Assembly: GCA_012064415.1 (NCBI GenBank)
Contig: SSNU01000218.1
Span: 40,590-104,589 of the forward strand
Length of the DNA stretch: 64,000 nucleotides
Direction of reading: 5' to 3'
From: Gyrodactylus bullatarudis
Lineage: Eukaryota > Platyhelminthes > Monogenea > Gyrodactylidea > Gyrodactylidae
The position numbers and the translations under genes are program-made. Within the stretch, counting starts at the first letter, position 1. Each line of letters begins with the position of its first letter. A model generated the notes under the pieces. It ran no database searches and was not told the DNA's origin. It saw nothing but the letters and a program-made list of their open reading frames with translations. Shown one piece after another: positions 32,599 to 45,952 of this stretch.

Positions 32599-33480
32599 AT
32601 GTCATCCCTAAACGTTATTACACCTGATAATGTTGAAAGCCTTACTATAATCACTCTTGCAAGAGCTTATGAAGATAAAAAGGCAACGGTCGAAATGTGT
32701 CAACGACTCAAACTCATTCCCCTAACTATGTCTCACGAGGATTGTGATGGAGAAATGTATCTCGGAGAATACAGTTCATGTATTGATGGATATGTTATTC
32801 GGTGCTCAACATGCAAAAGAAGAAAATCTATTCGAGATGGTAATTCTTATTAATTAATTTTTAAGGAACATTCTTCGCAAAATCACATCTTCCAATATGG
32901 AAAATCTTGTCAATTATTAGAGTTGTATGCTACAAAGTTGATAACCTCAAGTTCATAACTTCCGAGTTGGAATTAACTAAGAAGACTGTTGTTGATTGGA
33001 CCAACTTTGTCCGTGATATATTTGTCGAATATATCAACAAAGCAAACACCATTATTGGAGGTAAAGGCAAAGAAGTTCAAATAGATGAATCATGCTTCTG
33101 TCAGCGAAAATATCATCGAGGCCACATTTTAGAAACTTCTAACATATGGGTCTTTGGTGGAGTTGACGAAGATGGCAAAGTCTTTATGCAGACTGTAGAA
33201 AACAGGAAGAAAACAACATTAATGGAGATAATAAAACAAGGAATAGTTCCTGGCTCTATCATTGTCTCCGATGAACACAAATCATATAAGAAACTCAGTC
33301 AAGAGGGCTACAAGCAGAAATTTTATTATATAAATTCACGGTGCCCCTAAAGTAAATTTTAGCCAAAGAAACTGATTACTTACTCCCATATGGCTTCAGT
33401 ATTTCTGGGAAAAAGTTAATTTTAATTTTCGTGTGTTCAAGATTTTTCAACCAACTTGATTTTTTCTTGACTAAAGCGTG
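32599..33480 (+). pseudogene. Merlin transposase (ISXO2/IS1016-type DDE), broken
   Basis: 32599-32853 encodes the N-terminal region with a zinc-ribbon remnant (CIDGYVIRCSTCKRRKSIRD). After a frame break, 32907-33350 carries TKKTVVDWTNFVRDIF, VQIDESCFCQRKYHRG with the first catalytic aspartate, WVFGGVDEDGKVFMQTVENR, then IVSDEHKSYKKL with the second. The frame breaks again near 33340. The following bases read YFWEKVNFNF where the family has the third acidic residue before FW, but the acid is Q here if aligned correctly. Merlin moves by cut-and-paste with 8-9 bp duplications. No terminal repeats were located. Confidence 0.8.
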
Positions 33481-35000
33481 ACGAATATATCATTTTATTA
33501 TGAATCGCTAACATGATTCGAAGTTCCTCTCTGAAATTTAATTCATTAACTTAACAATAATAACAAGTTTTACTTGTGTTGTTCTTCCATCCTAAAATCA
33601 AAGTTAAAATTTTTAAAGAAACAATTCCTTTCTTACATTTTCATTATATAATTTTTCCTAATTTTTCAACTAAGAGATCATTTAGTTTTGAAGCTCACTC
33701 ATAGTCTTGTCTTTCTTTTCTTCAAGTTTGATATATAGCTTTAATATTAGCTCTCAACCAATATTATAATTTTTGATTTTACGCATAAACTAACAAATCC
33801 CTTTCGGCTCTGGAAGAGTTAACTATGTTTCAACGATTTATAAAACTAGTCATTTTATGGAAAATCTAAATTTTCCTATTTTGATTTCATCTAGCACTGT
33901 CAATGGTATGATACTATTACTCGAAAAAGACTAATGCAATAAATCTTGTCATCTGAATTATTGTACTTTTAATTTATTTATACTAGAAAAGGGCATCTCT
34001 ATTAGGCATATTAAAATAGAAAATATACTCGATTTGTGTTTGCAGTCTAAGAAGTTTAGATGCCCAATACTTTTTAACATACACAAGTATTTCAGCTTCT
34101 AGTCTAAACAATGAAAAATGAATTTAATCTGAACACTTTCAATGAAAACAAACCTTTCTCTAGCTGCATTTCTAGGAAGATTTAATTTTTGAATAGAATA
34201 TTCAATCCAATAATTCTAGAGGAACAAACTCATCTTGATTTTTTTTCCTAAATTCATTTAATTCAGTGATTCAATATTACTCCATAGTCGAAGTTATATT
34301 ACTAAAAGTTGTTATCGACCTCAATGATGATATTTACTCAAGATCATTCTTGAGCCTTGAATGATAATCCATCATGGATATAATCAAAGAAATATAATCG
34401 GATTTTTACGATTCAGATAAAAGTTTTTCTCACTGCTCGACATTATCAAATGACCTTTAGGGAAAGGTAGTTTCAATAAGGGGATCAACACTGATCGATG
34501 TGAGGCAGCGATATGGCAACTTGAATATACTCACATTTCAAAAGTTTCAACATCTCTGAATCTAAAATTAACCTCGTAACTTAACATACACATATTCAGG
34601 CTCAGCGCTATGGAATTGAATTATAATAGGATAATTTTTAAAATTTGCATGATAGTTCTTCAATTTTATTTGGTTTACTTTAATTGAGTTGCTATGCTGT
34701 AATGTAATATTGATATTATACGATCATTATTTGAATGAAATCACAAAATTTAATACTTCGGTAAGGAAGTAGAAAAGGCTAAGCTCTCACTCAATCCTAT
34801 ATTATAAAGTATTTCTTAATTCAAGAAACGGTTATATAAACATACTGAATTTCTTCTTCGAGTTTTCTACAACAAAAAAATCATCTATGAACCTGAACTT
34901 TGCGGAACAAGTGGAATAAAGGAGGCATAATTACCTTAGTTTTAAAGCCGTAGTTATAACTTATAAGCGAGCGAGGAAAGAGCAGAAAGTAATGAACATT
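33481..35000. other. No gene seen
   Basis: AT-rich; no coding frame, repeat arm or promoter-like cluster recognised. Confidence 0.3.
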
Positions 35001-35047
35001 TCTTCGGGGTAGAATTATCTAGAGGCGATATCTATGCATCTGACTGC
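35001..35047 (+). repeat. Solo decayed end of the 38802 MITE family
   Basis: GGGGTAGAATTATCTAGAGG followed by CGATATCTATGCATCTGACTGC and TA resembles the right end of the complete MITE at 38802-39164. The partner end was not found. Confidence 0.4.
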
Positions 35048-35490
35048 TATCAGTTGTCTTCTCTCTCTTATTTTGTTCGCTCGAACTGAAAAATATATTC
35101 GATTCTGAATTAATTATTCAAATAAATTTGCCTTATAAATCTGACATGTAAAATATCAAGATTTTACCCCAGTGTAAAGCGTATTTTTTATTGATATGAA
35201 CAGAGTCTTTGATTTAAATCAACTATCAGATAATACTGGGCAAAACTTTAAAAATTCTAGAACATTTTCAAACTAAAATTCGCATGAACTTATAATCTGT
35301 ACTATGAAATACTTACAAAATATTGCCCTGGTCTTTTCTTTCGGAAATAATTGTTCTATATCTAAAGCTTACTCCTGAAGATAATTTTTCCTTGACACAA
35401 AAAGTAAGACATGAATTTCTCAACAGACAATTCTGCGATACGTGCCGTTCTGGAAATAAAACGTTAATAAAAAATTAGATTCGATTACGT

Positions 35491-36270
35491 TCAATTTCAC
35501 ACATGATGACTCGCGTTAGGTTAAAAGTGTGATGGCAAAGGTCTTTTATACCTCTCTGTTCATGATTAGAAATAAACACTAAATAGAAAGAGATTGGAGT
35601 CATAAGAGAAAGAGCATGTTCGTTGGTGGGGGATTGGAGTTAGCGTAGAAAAAGATTGGAGTCTGGTTATACACACAAACACGTATTTTGAAAGGATCTC
35701 AAGGGAAAGGAAAAAAGGGAGTCTGATGACTTTCACACTAACATGGTACATTAGGATGACGTACTGTATTGTGATGCATATTGCTTATTCAAGCCTTGGC
35801 TTACATCCATATTTGGATAGACCTTCATTAAATTTGGAAATCTGAATGCAATTTTGATTTATTATTTAATCTAGTTCCTTTTGAGCTTGATGCATGGAAA
35901 TTAGCCAGAGTACTAACTATTGCATGCTTTTTCGAATGGTCATATTTAATTTACTGTAGTAATTAAGGTATAGAAATTAGAGTATTTTTGTTATAAAGAA
36001 TGGTTGAGAATTTATTTTAGGCTCTAAGGAACAAGGAAAAAATTCTCTATTCAATGATGTATGTATCAATTACTGGAAAGATGCTCGAAACAATCATATG
36101 ACGGGTTTATTTCGGTTTCATCATGAGAATAAAAAATGTAAATTATGCTTGAATATTATTGGTTAATCCATACTTCACTCTCATTGGTTATTATTTTTGG
36201 GGCAAAGAGGTATAAAAGACCTTTGCCATCACACTTTTAACCTAACGCGAGTCATCATGTGTGAAATTGA
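35491..36270. mobile_element. Element with perfect 65-bp inverted ends and outward promoters
   Basis: 35491-35555 and 36206-36270 are exact reverse complements. Each arm contains a TATA box (GGTATAAAAG) oriented outwards, and the right arm is preceded by two CCATTGGTT-type CCAAT boxes (about 36160 and 36183). Downstream of the TATA the RNA strand reads CACAC, about 24 nt, GTGTG, then AAA, echoing the X/X' pairing of the ribozyme family but without CUGANGA. No coding inside; a 61-codon minus frame at 35566-35751 is rejected. Superfamily unknown. Confidence 0.6.
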
Positions 36271-38799
36271 CTTTATATATGTTTAAATCTTTAAGCGAAC
36301 TTTATTTCGATATCTTCTCTAGAAAATTTTAACAATATTAACTATTAGGATGAATTTTTTTCATTTATTTTTGACAATGCTTATACATGACTCACACGTC
36401 CAATTTTGAAGGACTTTACATATAAGATTTTAATTAAAAAATGATAAAAAATTATATGCTTTAAATACTCTTTCAATGCATCTTCCAAATCTATTCTAAA
36501 ATGTAGAGAAGTTTTAATGTATGGTCATAATTTCCTGTTTCTATTGATAGTTTTTACCTAGAACAATCATAAAAATAAACTTACATTTCAAGATTCATTG
36601 ATTGTTTTTCAAGACTAGAAAGTTAGATCAACTAAAAGTTGGCTCACTCAATAATCTCATTTCGTCTTATTTATAATCAGAGAATTGTGAATTTTTTGAA
36701 AACTTACAAGGTGTCTTTCGAGGATTCCCTATCAAGACAAAATGATTATGAGAAAGAGGGAAGTCCAAGATTTTCACAAGAATGAACTCTATTCCGGACA
36801 TACACAATGAGTATTACTCATACATGTCATATGTATCATTTTTCCATTCCATTATGTAATTTCTGCTATTTAAACGTTTAATTTAAAGATGAGATTCTTG
36901 TATTTTAACAAGGAAATGCGCCATGCTATGTAACATAATCGATAATTAAATTACTGATTACTAATGAAATTGATTGGTCGATACAATTTGAACTACTATC
37001 GCGTTTGTTTGCGTAAAAGTATAACTCTAAACTGAATCCTCTTTAAGTAGTAAATAATAAATGTTTCAAAGGTTTTTTTCTGTAACATATAGAATTATGA
37101 CTTGATAAATGATTTGATCCATAAAAAAATCTCTCGTCATCATCAACTTAACTTACTCAGCTACTTCGATATCCTTCTTCATTTGGCTTAAAGTGATATA
37201 AATCTTCATAAAATAAAATCGAAGAAAATATGACCAGTTAAAGTATTATTAGATAAGTAGAAATATTAATACGGCTTATTAGTTAATGATTTATTTATAA
37301 ATATATACCATATAGTCATATAAACATGTCTTATGTGAGATATGATGCTTAAAACCTATCTGAATAATGTTGATTTATACATGCTTTCGTTTAAACTCGA
37401 AATAATGAACTGCAATATCATAGATTAATTGATTTTTATTATTTCCCAAACATACATTATTTTAACTCTATCAACAAACATGAGGTTTCTTGAAGCATAT
37501 CAACGCACTGAAGATCCAACATAGAATTTCTGCAACAGTTAAAAATTCATTAACAAAAGTTCAATATTCAATAGAAACCTATAGAATTATGAGTGATTCA
37601 TGTCTAATAATTCAATTGGTATTTAAAATCTCACTTTCTATTCCTTTGGATTGATATTTTTTTATTAGATTATGTGCTAAAAAATTTACAGAGCTTCCCT
37701 AAAAAATATCATTTCGAGATTGCTATTTAGGTTAGCATACTCTAATTTAAGCTTATTTTGCCTGAGAGGCATAGTAAGCGATGTGATATTGAAAAATATT
37801 ACATGATTTCTAGTTCATTTGCTCTGAAAATTTTTTTCGAAAAAATTCATAATTGTAGGTATCTTACATGTGATATCTTGGATTGTTGTCCCTAAATAGT
37901 TTAATTATGACTTAAGAATAAATAACTCTATGGAAATAAAGGAGTATCATTTTGGTGATGTGATGTTTTTTTATAAGGAATCTTTTATCTGTATATTAAG
38001 ATATTAACGATGGTTATTGGTTAGTGGGTCTGAATAGATTAATAAATCTGCATTTTAGCTCCAAATACTGAACCTTATAGTTTGATGGCGTGGACCAATC
38101 AGATTAATTTCATTTATAGAAAAAATTTTATTTACCTTACCTCTAGCAAGTACTTCTATCATGTCCAATGATACAAAAAATTTATAACTATACCGTATCT
38201 TTTTTTTAAGAATGCATAAAAAGTGTTATTTTCTGTGATAATCGTTGTAAATCAATGATTAAAGACTCAAAATTTAGATACAGAGTTAATTCAACTAACA
38301 ATACAATACTTTTTCTGAAAATTAAAAAGTTTTTTAAGAGAATGATATTTTAAATACAGTTAACTAACAGTTCGCTGGATAATAAATATTAATTGATTTC
38401 TGTAAAGCTAGAATTAAACTTACGCTGATAGACAATCATCTCTATAGTTTTACATGAGCAAAAACGAAAAGTTTAACCGACTCTATATTTTGCTTACTAG
38501 ATATTTTTATCAGAAAGTTTTACTCTTGTAGACTTACAAGCATCTAATGATAATTTTTGACGATGCCCTTTTTTATTGCTACTTACATCATCTTTGTGCC
38601 GTCAGGTTGTCTTAATATTGAAGTTCAATTAATAGATCTTGAAAGTGTCAATTCCATGAAATTTTGTTAACTGTAATTTTTCTGCGTAAAGAAGACTCAA
38701 GCTATTTTTTTAGGAACCCTAATTTCACTCTTACGTTGGAGTGATTCACTTAAATGTTCAAAAACGTCCGAAAATCCACTAGAATACATAATTTCAAAT
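36271..38799. other. No gene seen
   Basis: AT-rich. GGACCAATCAGATTAATTTC at about 38092 resembles the start of the promoter block at 32271 but is not followed by the ribozyme. Confidence 0.3.
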
Positions 38800-38801
38800 A
38801 C

Positions 38802-39164
38802 AGTGAGTTGCATAGATAACGCCTCAAGATCTACCCAAAAATGATCCTATATACCTCTAGGCCCCAATTTCATTGACAAATAATATTCGAGTATTGTATC
38901 AAACAATGAGATTGAAGCATGGTTTTTCCCTATCCCCTTTGTCTGTTTCTACTCTCTTCCCCCAGTATGATTACGTTTTAGAAAATATGATTCTATATTT
39001 TACATAGTTGAAAAGAGAATTTTCTTGGCTTTAACAAGAAATAAAAATTAAGTTTCTAGCATCACTTGATATCGAATGGTGTTAATATCTTGATCAGGAA
39101 GAGAGGTATATAGAATCATTTTTTGGGTAGAGTTATCTTGAGGCGTTATCTATGCAACTCACTG
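38802..39164. mobile_element. Tc1/mariner-type MITE, 363 bp
   Basis: The ends read CAGTGAGTTGCATAGATAAC (38802) and the reverse complement ending at 39164, flanked by TA at 38800-38801 and 39165-39166. Arms of about 60 bp continue to a TATA-like GGTATATAG and differ by a small insertion (AACT). No coding. Both ends and target duplication are intact, so it is probably fairly young. Confidence 0.85.
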
Positions 39165-39166
39165 TA

Positions 39167-42100
39167 TGTAGGAAAATGTACCAAATATAAATAGAAATAA
39201 TCAAAAGTATTGCCTTAATATTTTCACCAGTAGAATTTGCTGCATCCTAAAGAATTTTCAACCGTAAATGATCTTTAACTCTATTATCAATAAAAACTTG
39301 CTCATATTCTACAAGTGTTTTGTATTAAACATATTCTAATTATTGTAATTACTATTTGGCTTATGAATATTTGAGTGATTTTATGATCAAATACGGTGAT
39401 ATTAGAATGAAGATCATTTTTTAATTCGGGTTTCAAAAAAAGTTTTTTCATTTATTATAGCGCTTCTCACTCGATAGATTCACTAATCCAGTTAAAATTT
39501 ATCATCTTTAATCGAAAATTCATGAACTTGGATATTTTTATCAAAAATTCAATATTATAATAAAAATATTTCGAGTTGGTATTGTCTTGGCATACTACTA
39601 TGTCACTCACAGAGAGCATAAATAACTAGAAACATTGTCTTATTAATCAGTCGATTAACGAGATCATCGGCTTAAAAAATAAATTAATTTTGTTGATTAC
39701 TTCATTTGATCTTTTCTTGAAAATGAAGTACAAATTATTTCTATGTCGGAAAATTATTGCATATTTCTATCATGAAAAGCCAAGACTTTGAAGGCATATT
39801 GAAGACTCTTAAAATTTTATCGTTCTCATCAGTTGAATGGTCTTAGATTGAACGGAGATAATTTTAATCAATGATAGATGGCGCACAAAATTCTCTCTCG
39901 ATTAGATCTGGATCAAAACTTTGGCGATTACAGTATACTAAGTTGCAAATGCTTCACAGGCTACCAAATAAAGAGATGCAAATTTCGAAAGCATAATGTT
40001 TGACGTAAATCTTTATACCTAAAATATTGATGGATACCAAAAAGATACAATGACCGACAGTCTGGACAGTGAGAATGGTTTCCACATTTGTTGTAGCATA
40101 AAATAAACTCTTATAGAATCTCACTCAGGAATGCTTTAGTATTTGTAACAGTTTCAATTTTTGTATCCTTCAAATATATTCAATATAGGGTTTTTATCTA
40201 GTCCGATTATTCGTTAAAAATTCGCTTAGAGCCTCTTATATTGAGAAATAATATTAAATTCGATAGAAAATTATTACTTTATGTAGACCCCCATAGATAT
40301 TTTTTGTTGTTTTTGAACTGTTTGTACTTGAATTGACTGCCTTTTTCTATTTATCCTTACAATATTTATTTTCCTCTAAAAAATAAATAAAAGACTCACG
40401 TAAACAAGACATGTTTACCGCTAAAAGAGAAAAAAATCCATGAATTTTAGAAAAAAAAAGATTTAATTCCTCTTTGATTGAGAAATTACTTGATCCGAGT
40501 GAAGCTGTTGGACAGTGAAGATATTTCATTTAATGCAATTAACTAACTAGCCAACCTCCTTTGAGCTATGGGGTCTCGTGAAACTTTAAAATTTTATCTA
40601 AGCAACATACAATTCTCTGAAAAAAGTTAATGCAACCATTTTTTCAAGGCAAAACTAACTCTTGAGTGTGATTTCTTATTGAGATATGTATTAAAGAGAC
40701 TTGGTATTACGTAATTCTTACAGGTACTTTTTGTTTCTTTACATAAGAAGGCAGCAATTAAAACTTTTAACTTGTTAATCGGAAATAAGGTTTATCTTTA
40801 TTGAATTAAAAGGAAAATATCATAAATTGTCCCTATTTTTAACTTTCGAGCTAACATTATTTTTCTATCCAAGATTTTCTACCCGCTTTAGTCTTTGTTC
40901 TTTCCAAATCAAAACATTTACATACCTATAAACATCAAAAAATTAGACTAACTCGCTGACTTGTCTATTTCATGATATTAATATATTTTTCTCTCTTTCA
41001 TACATACTTGAACTCAAAAATATAGATTCTCTTGATGATGCAACTGAAAAAAATATGATTTAAATTTTGAATCTGAAGTATAGAACCTGTGGAATATGAC
41101 CTAGGTAGCATTCAAGGTTTTTAAAAGTCCAAAACCTCAAATCCTTCTTTTGGCTCGTTCATCAGTTGTTTTGCTTACTAATCTGGCTCCCTATTTTAGG
41201 ATCAAATAAGATGATCACATTCAGTATACTTACAATGGTACTTTTCTATTCGAATTCACGCATGAATGAATACCTTATAAAATGGCATTCTGAACAAATT
41301 GTGAATATTAGTTTCTCACTCCATCCTGATTATGAGTGTGAAAAATTCGATAGTTTTTTTATTAAATAAAATCGCTCACTTTCCAATATTTCTTTAATAT
41401 ATTCATATTATTCACTAGTTTATATAAGATAGCTAAAATATAATTATATTAGAAAGAAAGCATACTTCATCATCCGTTGTCTATTGAAAACAAAATTATG
41501 ATTTGACCTGTTATAATTTAACCAGATGTAAAATTTATTGATAAGATTTTTAGTAAAATGCTCTCCTGTTCACAAAAATGAGTTTAAATCACACATAAAC
41601 ATATTATAGTACTATAAAGTAGTCAAGTAGAGACTTATTTTAAATTACCGCTGAAGTTTCAATGAAATTTTGATAGCTAAATCTTCAAATAACTTGTTCA
41701 TAAAATAATATAATACAAACAAATAACATCAAAATAAGAAGCATTTCTTTCTTATTCTTAGATACACGATTAATAAATAATTCCGAACTCGTTACCGTTT
41801 TTCGCTCGATTATTATTGGATATTTAATCTTAAACCAATCAATTTTCATCTTTATTTCATTGGTCGAAGGTTTTTTTACAAATGAATGGGTACTTTGTGT
41901 TAAGAATCCTTATTGCAATTAGTCAAAAAGATACTTTCATCAAATATTTCATTATATAAATAAAACCTTATTGAAGAGGTTATATTTAGTTAAAGTTTAA
42001 ATATTGCTATTTTCAGATTGAGATTGCTATTTTTATGAAAATTATTGTTACTATAATGTTGTTCGCTTGCTACCTATGTTGTCTTCTGGCAACGTTATAG

Positions 42101-42220
42101 TCAATGTATGCCAAACAGCTCCCTGAATAACTACTTGATTCAAAACTATTGTTATTTTCTGGCCGTTACTGATTATATAAAAAGTGATTATTGTCTTCAG
42201 TTTTCACGCTGATTTTAATC
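39167..42220. other. No gene seen
   Basis: AT-rich. Short frames at 40347-40529 (minus) and 41166-41369 (plus) lack any domain or context. Confidence 0.3.
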
Positions 42221-42469
42221 TATACCTTTTCCATGTCATTTTGAGAGAAAGTGTTAAACAAACTGCTAGATAATTACTTTCTTGTAATTTTAATTGTAAG
42301 TTGTGAAAAAGGGGGTTTATTTATATGTCTCAACGTAAATTTTTAAGGTCAAACGTTAAACTCATTCTGATTTTTTTTAATGTTAGCTATTTTTTTCAAA
42401 CTTTCCTAGACGTTGTGTTTACTACGATAGTGAAAGATGACATAACATGATGAGAAAAAAGTTTTGGCC

Positions 42470-42577
42470 TTGAACGGTGGTAACTGGAAGGAATATGCCA
42501 AGATGTCTGATGTTCCTTATTCCACAGCCTACCGTTGGGTTCGTACTGAAAATGATTTACCCCTACAAAGAGGATGA
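42470..42577 (+). pseudogene. Helix-turn-helix relic of a transposase
   Basis: The frame reads GNWKEYAKMSDVPYSTAYRW with VRTENDLPLQRG following, the form of a DNA-binding helix-turn-helix with a trailing basic end. It sits close to the left inverted repeat, as expected for the N-terminus of a transposase. It stops at 42577, where LINE sequence takes over. The family is not identified. Confidence 0.4.
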
Positions 42578-43526
42578 CATTAAAAAATTTAATTGTCTTA
42601 TTCAATCATTCTCCGCCTCATTATTTGACAAAAATGATTTTAATTTCCAACTATACTATCTATTGATTACGAAGTCTACAAGAAATACTATAAATTCAAA
42701 AAATATTTTCTACAGCTTTTCGAAATTAGACTTCATCTAACTGGAAGTGTTCGAAGCTTGTGTTGCGCAAGATCTCAAGTCCAATCCACAAAAAGGTTGG
42801 TCCAAATTCAGGAAACTCCTCAACATTAACAAAAAATCATCTATAAAAAATTTTACACAGCTAATTGACCAAAAATTCTGCAATGAAATCAATAATTATT
42901 TCACGAATTCATTCAATCAATTTGAAAAAATTGATCCCATTATAACTGAATCACCCCCCTCAGACATTAACAAAATATTTTCCAACTGTAAGAAAATAAA
43001 CAGATTAGATAGCCATTATAACTCATTTTATTTACTATCAAAATTATCTCCCACTTTCCTCATTCTTCTATGTAACGATCTCAATAATTGTATTTCTGAA
43101 TGTTTTATCCCTGAAGACTGGTTAATAGTTAAAATCACCCCAATCCCCAAAACTAAGAAATATCCCTCCTTTTCTGATCTCAGGCCAATATCCTCCCTGA
43201 ATATCTTCCTTGCGATTTTTGATCGCTTTCTCACAAATGAAATATCCTCTAAGCTACCCAAACCTTTTCCTGACAAATCTCAACATGGCTTTCTACCGGC
43301 GAAAAACACTTCTAGTAATATGTTGGCTTTTATGAATTATTCCCTCCGGCTTTTAAAATCCGATTACTTTATTATTATACACTACTTGGAAGTCTCAAAG
43401 GCTTTTGACAAGTTGAAATTCTCCGTCATAATACAAAAACTCTTACACTACGACATCGACCCATATATTATCAAAATAATTACTTACCCTCTAAAAGATT
43501 TACTATTTATTCGTATTCTCCATTAG
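42578..43526 (+). pseudogene. LINE reverse transcriptase fragment
   Basis: Coding continues across a stop near 42740 into a 259-codon frame (42747-43526). It starts with a connector (KSNPQKGWSKFRKLLN), then gives RT motifs: WLIVKITPIPKTKKYPSF, SDLRPISSLN, DKSQHGFLPAKNTSSNML and IIHYLEVSKAFDKLKFSVII. The last is the first catalytic box, where the usual D of LDVSKAFD is E here. The frame ends before the second catalytic aspartates (YADD), so the protein is truncated at the palm. Order and wording fit a non-LTR element of the jockey/CR1 type. No endonuclease is attached. Confidence 0.75.
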
Positions 43527-43582
43527 TATTTTGTTGCATTTCCTATTTTTCAATACAGATTTTATTCTAACAAAATAAACAG

Positions 43583-43708
43583 GAGGACATTATTGATAAT
43601 TCAAGAACTGGAGGTGATCTTCCAAAATTTGAATACAACATGAGAATTTTAGAAATTGCGGCTGAACAAGCTATACGACAGATATTCCCAGTTACAATTT
43701 CTCAATGA
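43583..43708 (+). pseudogene. Possible C-terminal relic of the same transposase
   Basis: The frame EDIIDNSRTGGDLPKFEYNM with RILEIAAEQAIRQIFPVTIS is followed by a stop, 240 bp before the right inverted repeat. Composition is protein-like, but the family is not recognised. Linking it to the helix-turn-helix relic is inference from position. Confidence 0.3.
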
Positions 43709-44000
43709 ACCGTACATATTGAATAATATTTTCCATTTATAATGAATAAACAAGGTTAAATAGAATAAATAATCATCTCGAATTGAATTATAAACTTTCT
43801 TTTTGATTTGAGTTTATTTTTTAGTCACAGTATTGTTAATTAATCCGTCATACCATTAATTATACACCAGGATGGACTGTTGTACATACAATTCTTTATA
43901 ATTACACTACATTTATACTTCATTTTGCATATTTATAATGAAAACAATTATCTAGCAGTTTGTTCAACACTTTCTCTCAAAATGACATGCAAAAGGTATA

Positions 44001-45516
44001 TTAATATGTAGATGGCAGTTTCAATAGAAAAACGACCTTCTCATAAGGCATCCTTATTTAATTTGGATTTCTACTAGAATTTCATCCAAGAATAGCTTTA
44101 TATTAAATGTAAGTATTTTTCTTAAGTTATTTTGCTTATCGTTTCGATAGGATTCATGTATTTTGGAATTTGGTCTCTTACACTCCTTCGTCATAGCTAT
44201 AATGAAATGTTATATTAAAGAATAAGTCTAAAAATTATTCTTGAATCTGAACGTAGCTAAAAAGAGTTTAAGCAGTTCAAGTTTCTAAAACTTTCTTAGA
44301 GTGAATATGTAACCGATAGTTTTACTCCAAAAGCTCGGACATTTAAGACATCGGTTGAAAAGCGAGCAATGAGTACTCTTATTTTCTAGACGACAAATGC
44401 ATCTGATCATATTAAACTCACATTTGCTTATAAAAGCTGGATTATGAAATTGTAAGAAATGGCTTGATTTAACTTCTTACGGTGTATTTCGTATTCTTAT
44501 TCAAGAAATGAAACAAACTCAAATAAACTCACAAACTATGGCTAAAATTCATGCCTAAATGTAATTCTCTATATCATACGCAGAGCTTTGATAACTGAAA
44601 AGATGAATTGAAGAAATATTGATCTCTATGTCTGACATACTTGCATCCAAACCTTGGATAAATTTTTTAAAAATAAAGGATTATTATTATGAAATTATTA
44701 CTGAATTTGATTCTGAACTCATAAGAAATTTTAGGGAAAAAAGAAGAAATATCTAAGTATCCTTACGAGCGTAGAATCAAGTGATATTCATGATAAGTTT
44801 TAAAAATACATCATCGTTTATCAAGTGTTTTGTATGAATATTTTGTTTTAGAAATTTACAGTGTCGGATTATTCCTGAATAGAGAAAATGATCAAGAATA
44901 TTCTTGTAAAAAGCATCAAGCTAAGAGTTATTCTAACTAATTCCTTGCAAATCGATTGGAAAAATTAGTGAAAATAGCTCTTTCGAATATTTTATAAAAT
45001 TAAGATAAAATTCATTTGTTTAAATTTGTGATATTCTCTCAGTTGAACAGCTCAGTCTATTTTTGCTATAACTGACAATGACAATTCATGAGTGAATGAC
45101 TTGAAAATAGGTAAATATAATAATAATTTGTGAAATAACTGAAATCATCTTCTTATTATTTCAGAGGAATACAGGTTTTTCACCAAGGTTGCTAAATTAT
45201 ATTCATAATTTATTAAACATTCAAATTTTAGCAAAAATATGGAATTCTAATATGAAAAATTTCATCCTTGGAATAAAAATTTTAGAAAATTCAAATAATA
45301 AGTTATTATGATAATTTAATTGCCGAGGTTTAAATTCGGTGACTTATACGTCTACAACAAAGCTAAATACCGGTTACATTGAAATAAAAAGATATTCAGT
45401 TACTATCCGAAAGAATCCCTTAATTTGAGTGATTTCATATTTATCTCCTTACCTATTTCTCATTCTAAGAGTTTGAATTTAAAATTAATGAACGAAAATA
45501 TTATCATTTCATCTAC
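44001..45516. other. No gene seen
   Basis: AT-rich; nothing recognisable on either strand. Confidence 0.3.
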
Positions 45517-45640
45517 ACCTAATTAATGTGAAGATGGGAATTTATGCTTTTTACAAAATTATGAATTTTTTCATCAAGAAATCGAATTTGATCAAGATTT
45601 TTTGGAATCTAGATCTTAGGTTCCACTTTCAGGATCAGAA
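45517..45640 (+). repeat. Solo arm of the AATATGAAGATGGGAA foldback family
   Basis: CTAATTAATGTGAAGATGGG, then TTTTTTCATCAAGAAATCGAA and GATCAAGATTTTTTGGAATC match the left arms at 52694, 58944 and 62994. No right arm is present here. Confidence 0.6.
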
Positions 45641-45952
45641 GAAAAAAAATTTGAAAAAACACAAATTTTAGGAGAGTTATGGCATATTTCAAATCTAGCG
45701 ATGACGATCTCATTAATCAACATTACAATAATATACTTATTTGGCACTTCAGAACACACGAAGTTCTAAAAATATTTTTTTTAATTAATGGTCCTACTCA
45801 TGAGTAATCAGGTAGAAATATTTCGATCGATTATTTTTCGGATAATACATTTTCTAGGAAGTTTAGTGTACCATAATTAAGCTAGAAAAACCTTTGCAAA
45901 TTCATTGAATTCTCTTATTTGGACGATAATAATGACGAACTTCATCAAGTAT

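Larger units (their letters stand above)
42221..44000 (+). mobile_element. DNA transposon with 55-bp inverted ends and internal LINE fragment
   Basis: 42221-42275 and 43946-44000 are inverted repeats with about three differences, starting TATACCTTTT. TA at both borders allows a Tc1/IS630-like duplication. The first coding relic (42470-42577) and last (43583-43708) may belong to one transposase, while the middle (about 42578-43526) is a LINE reverse transcriptase. The superfamily is uncertain. Confidence 0.6.

Noticed and set aside
39800..39850. CTGATGAGAACGATAAAA on the minus strand as another ribozyme.
   Set aside because: GAA of the core is AAA, there is no stem III or NUH triplet with a matching stem I, and no promoter block; likely chance.
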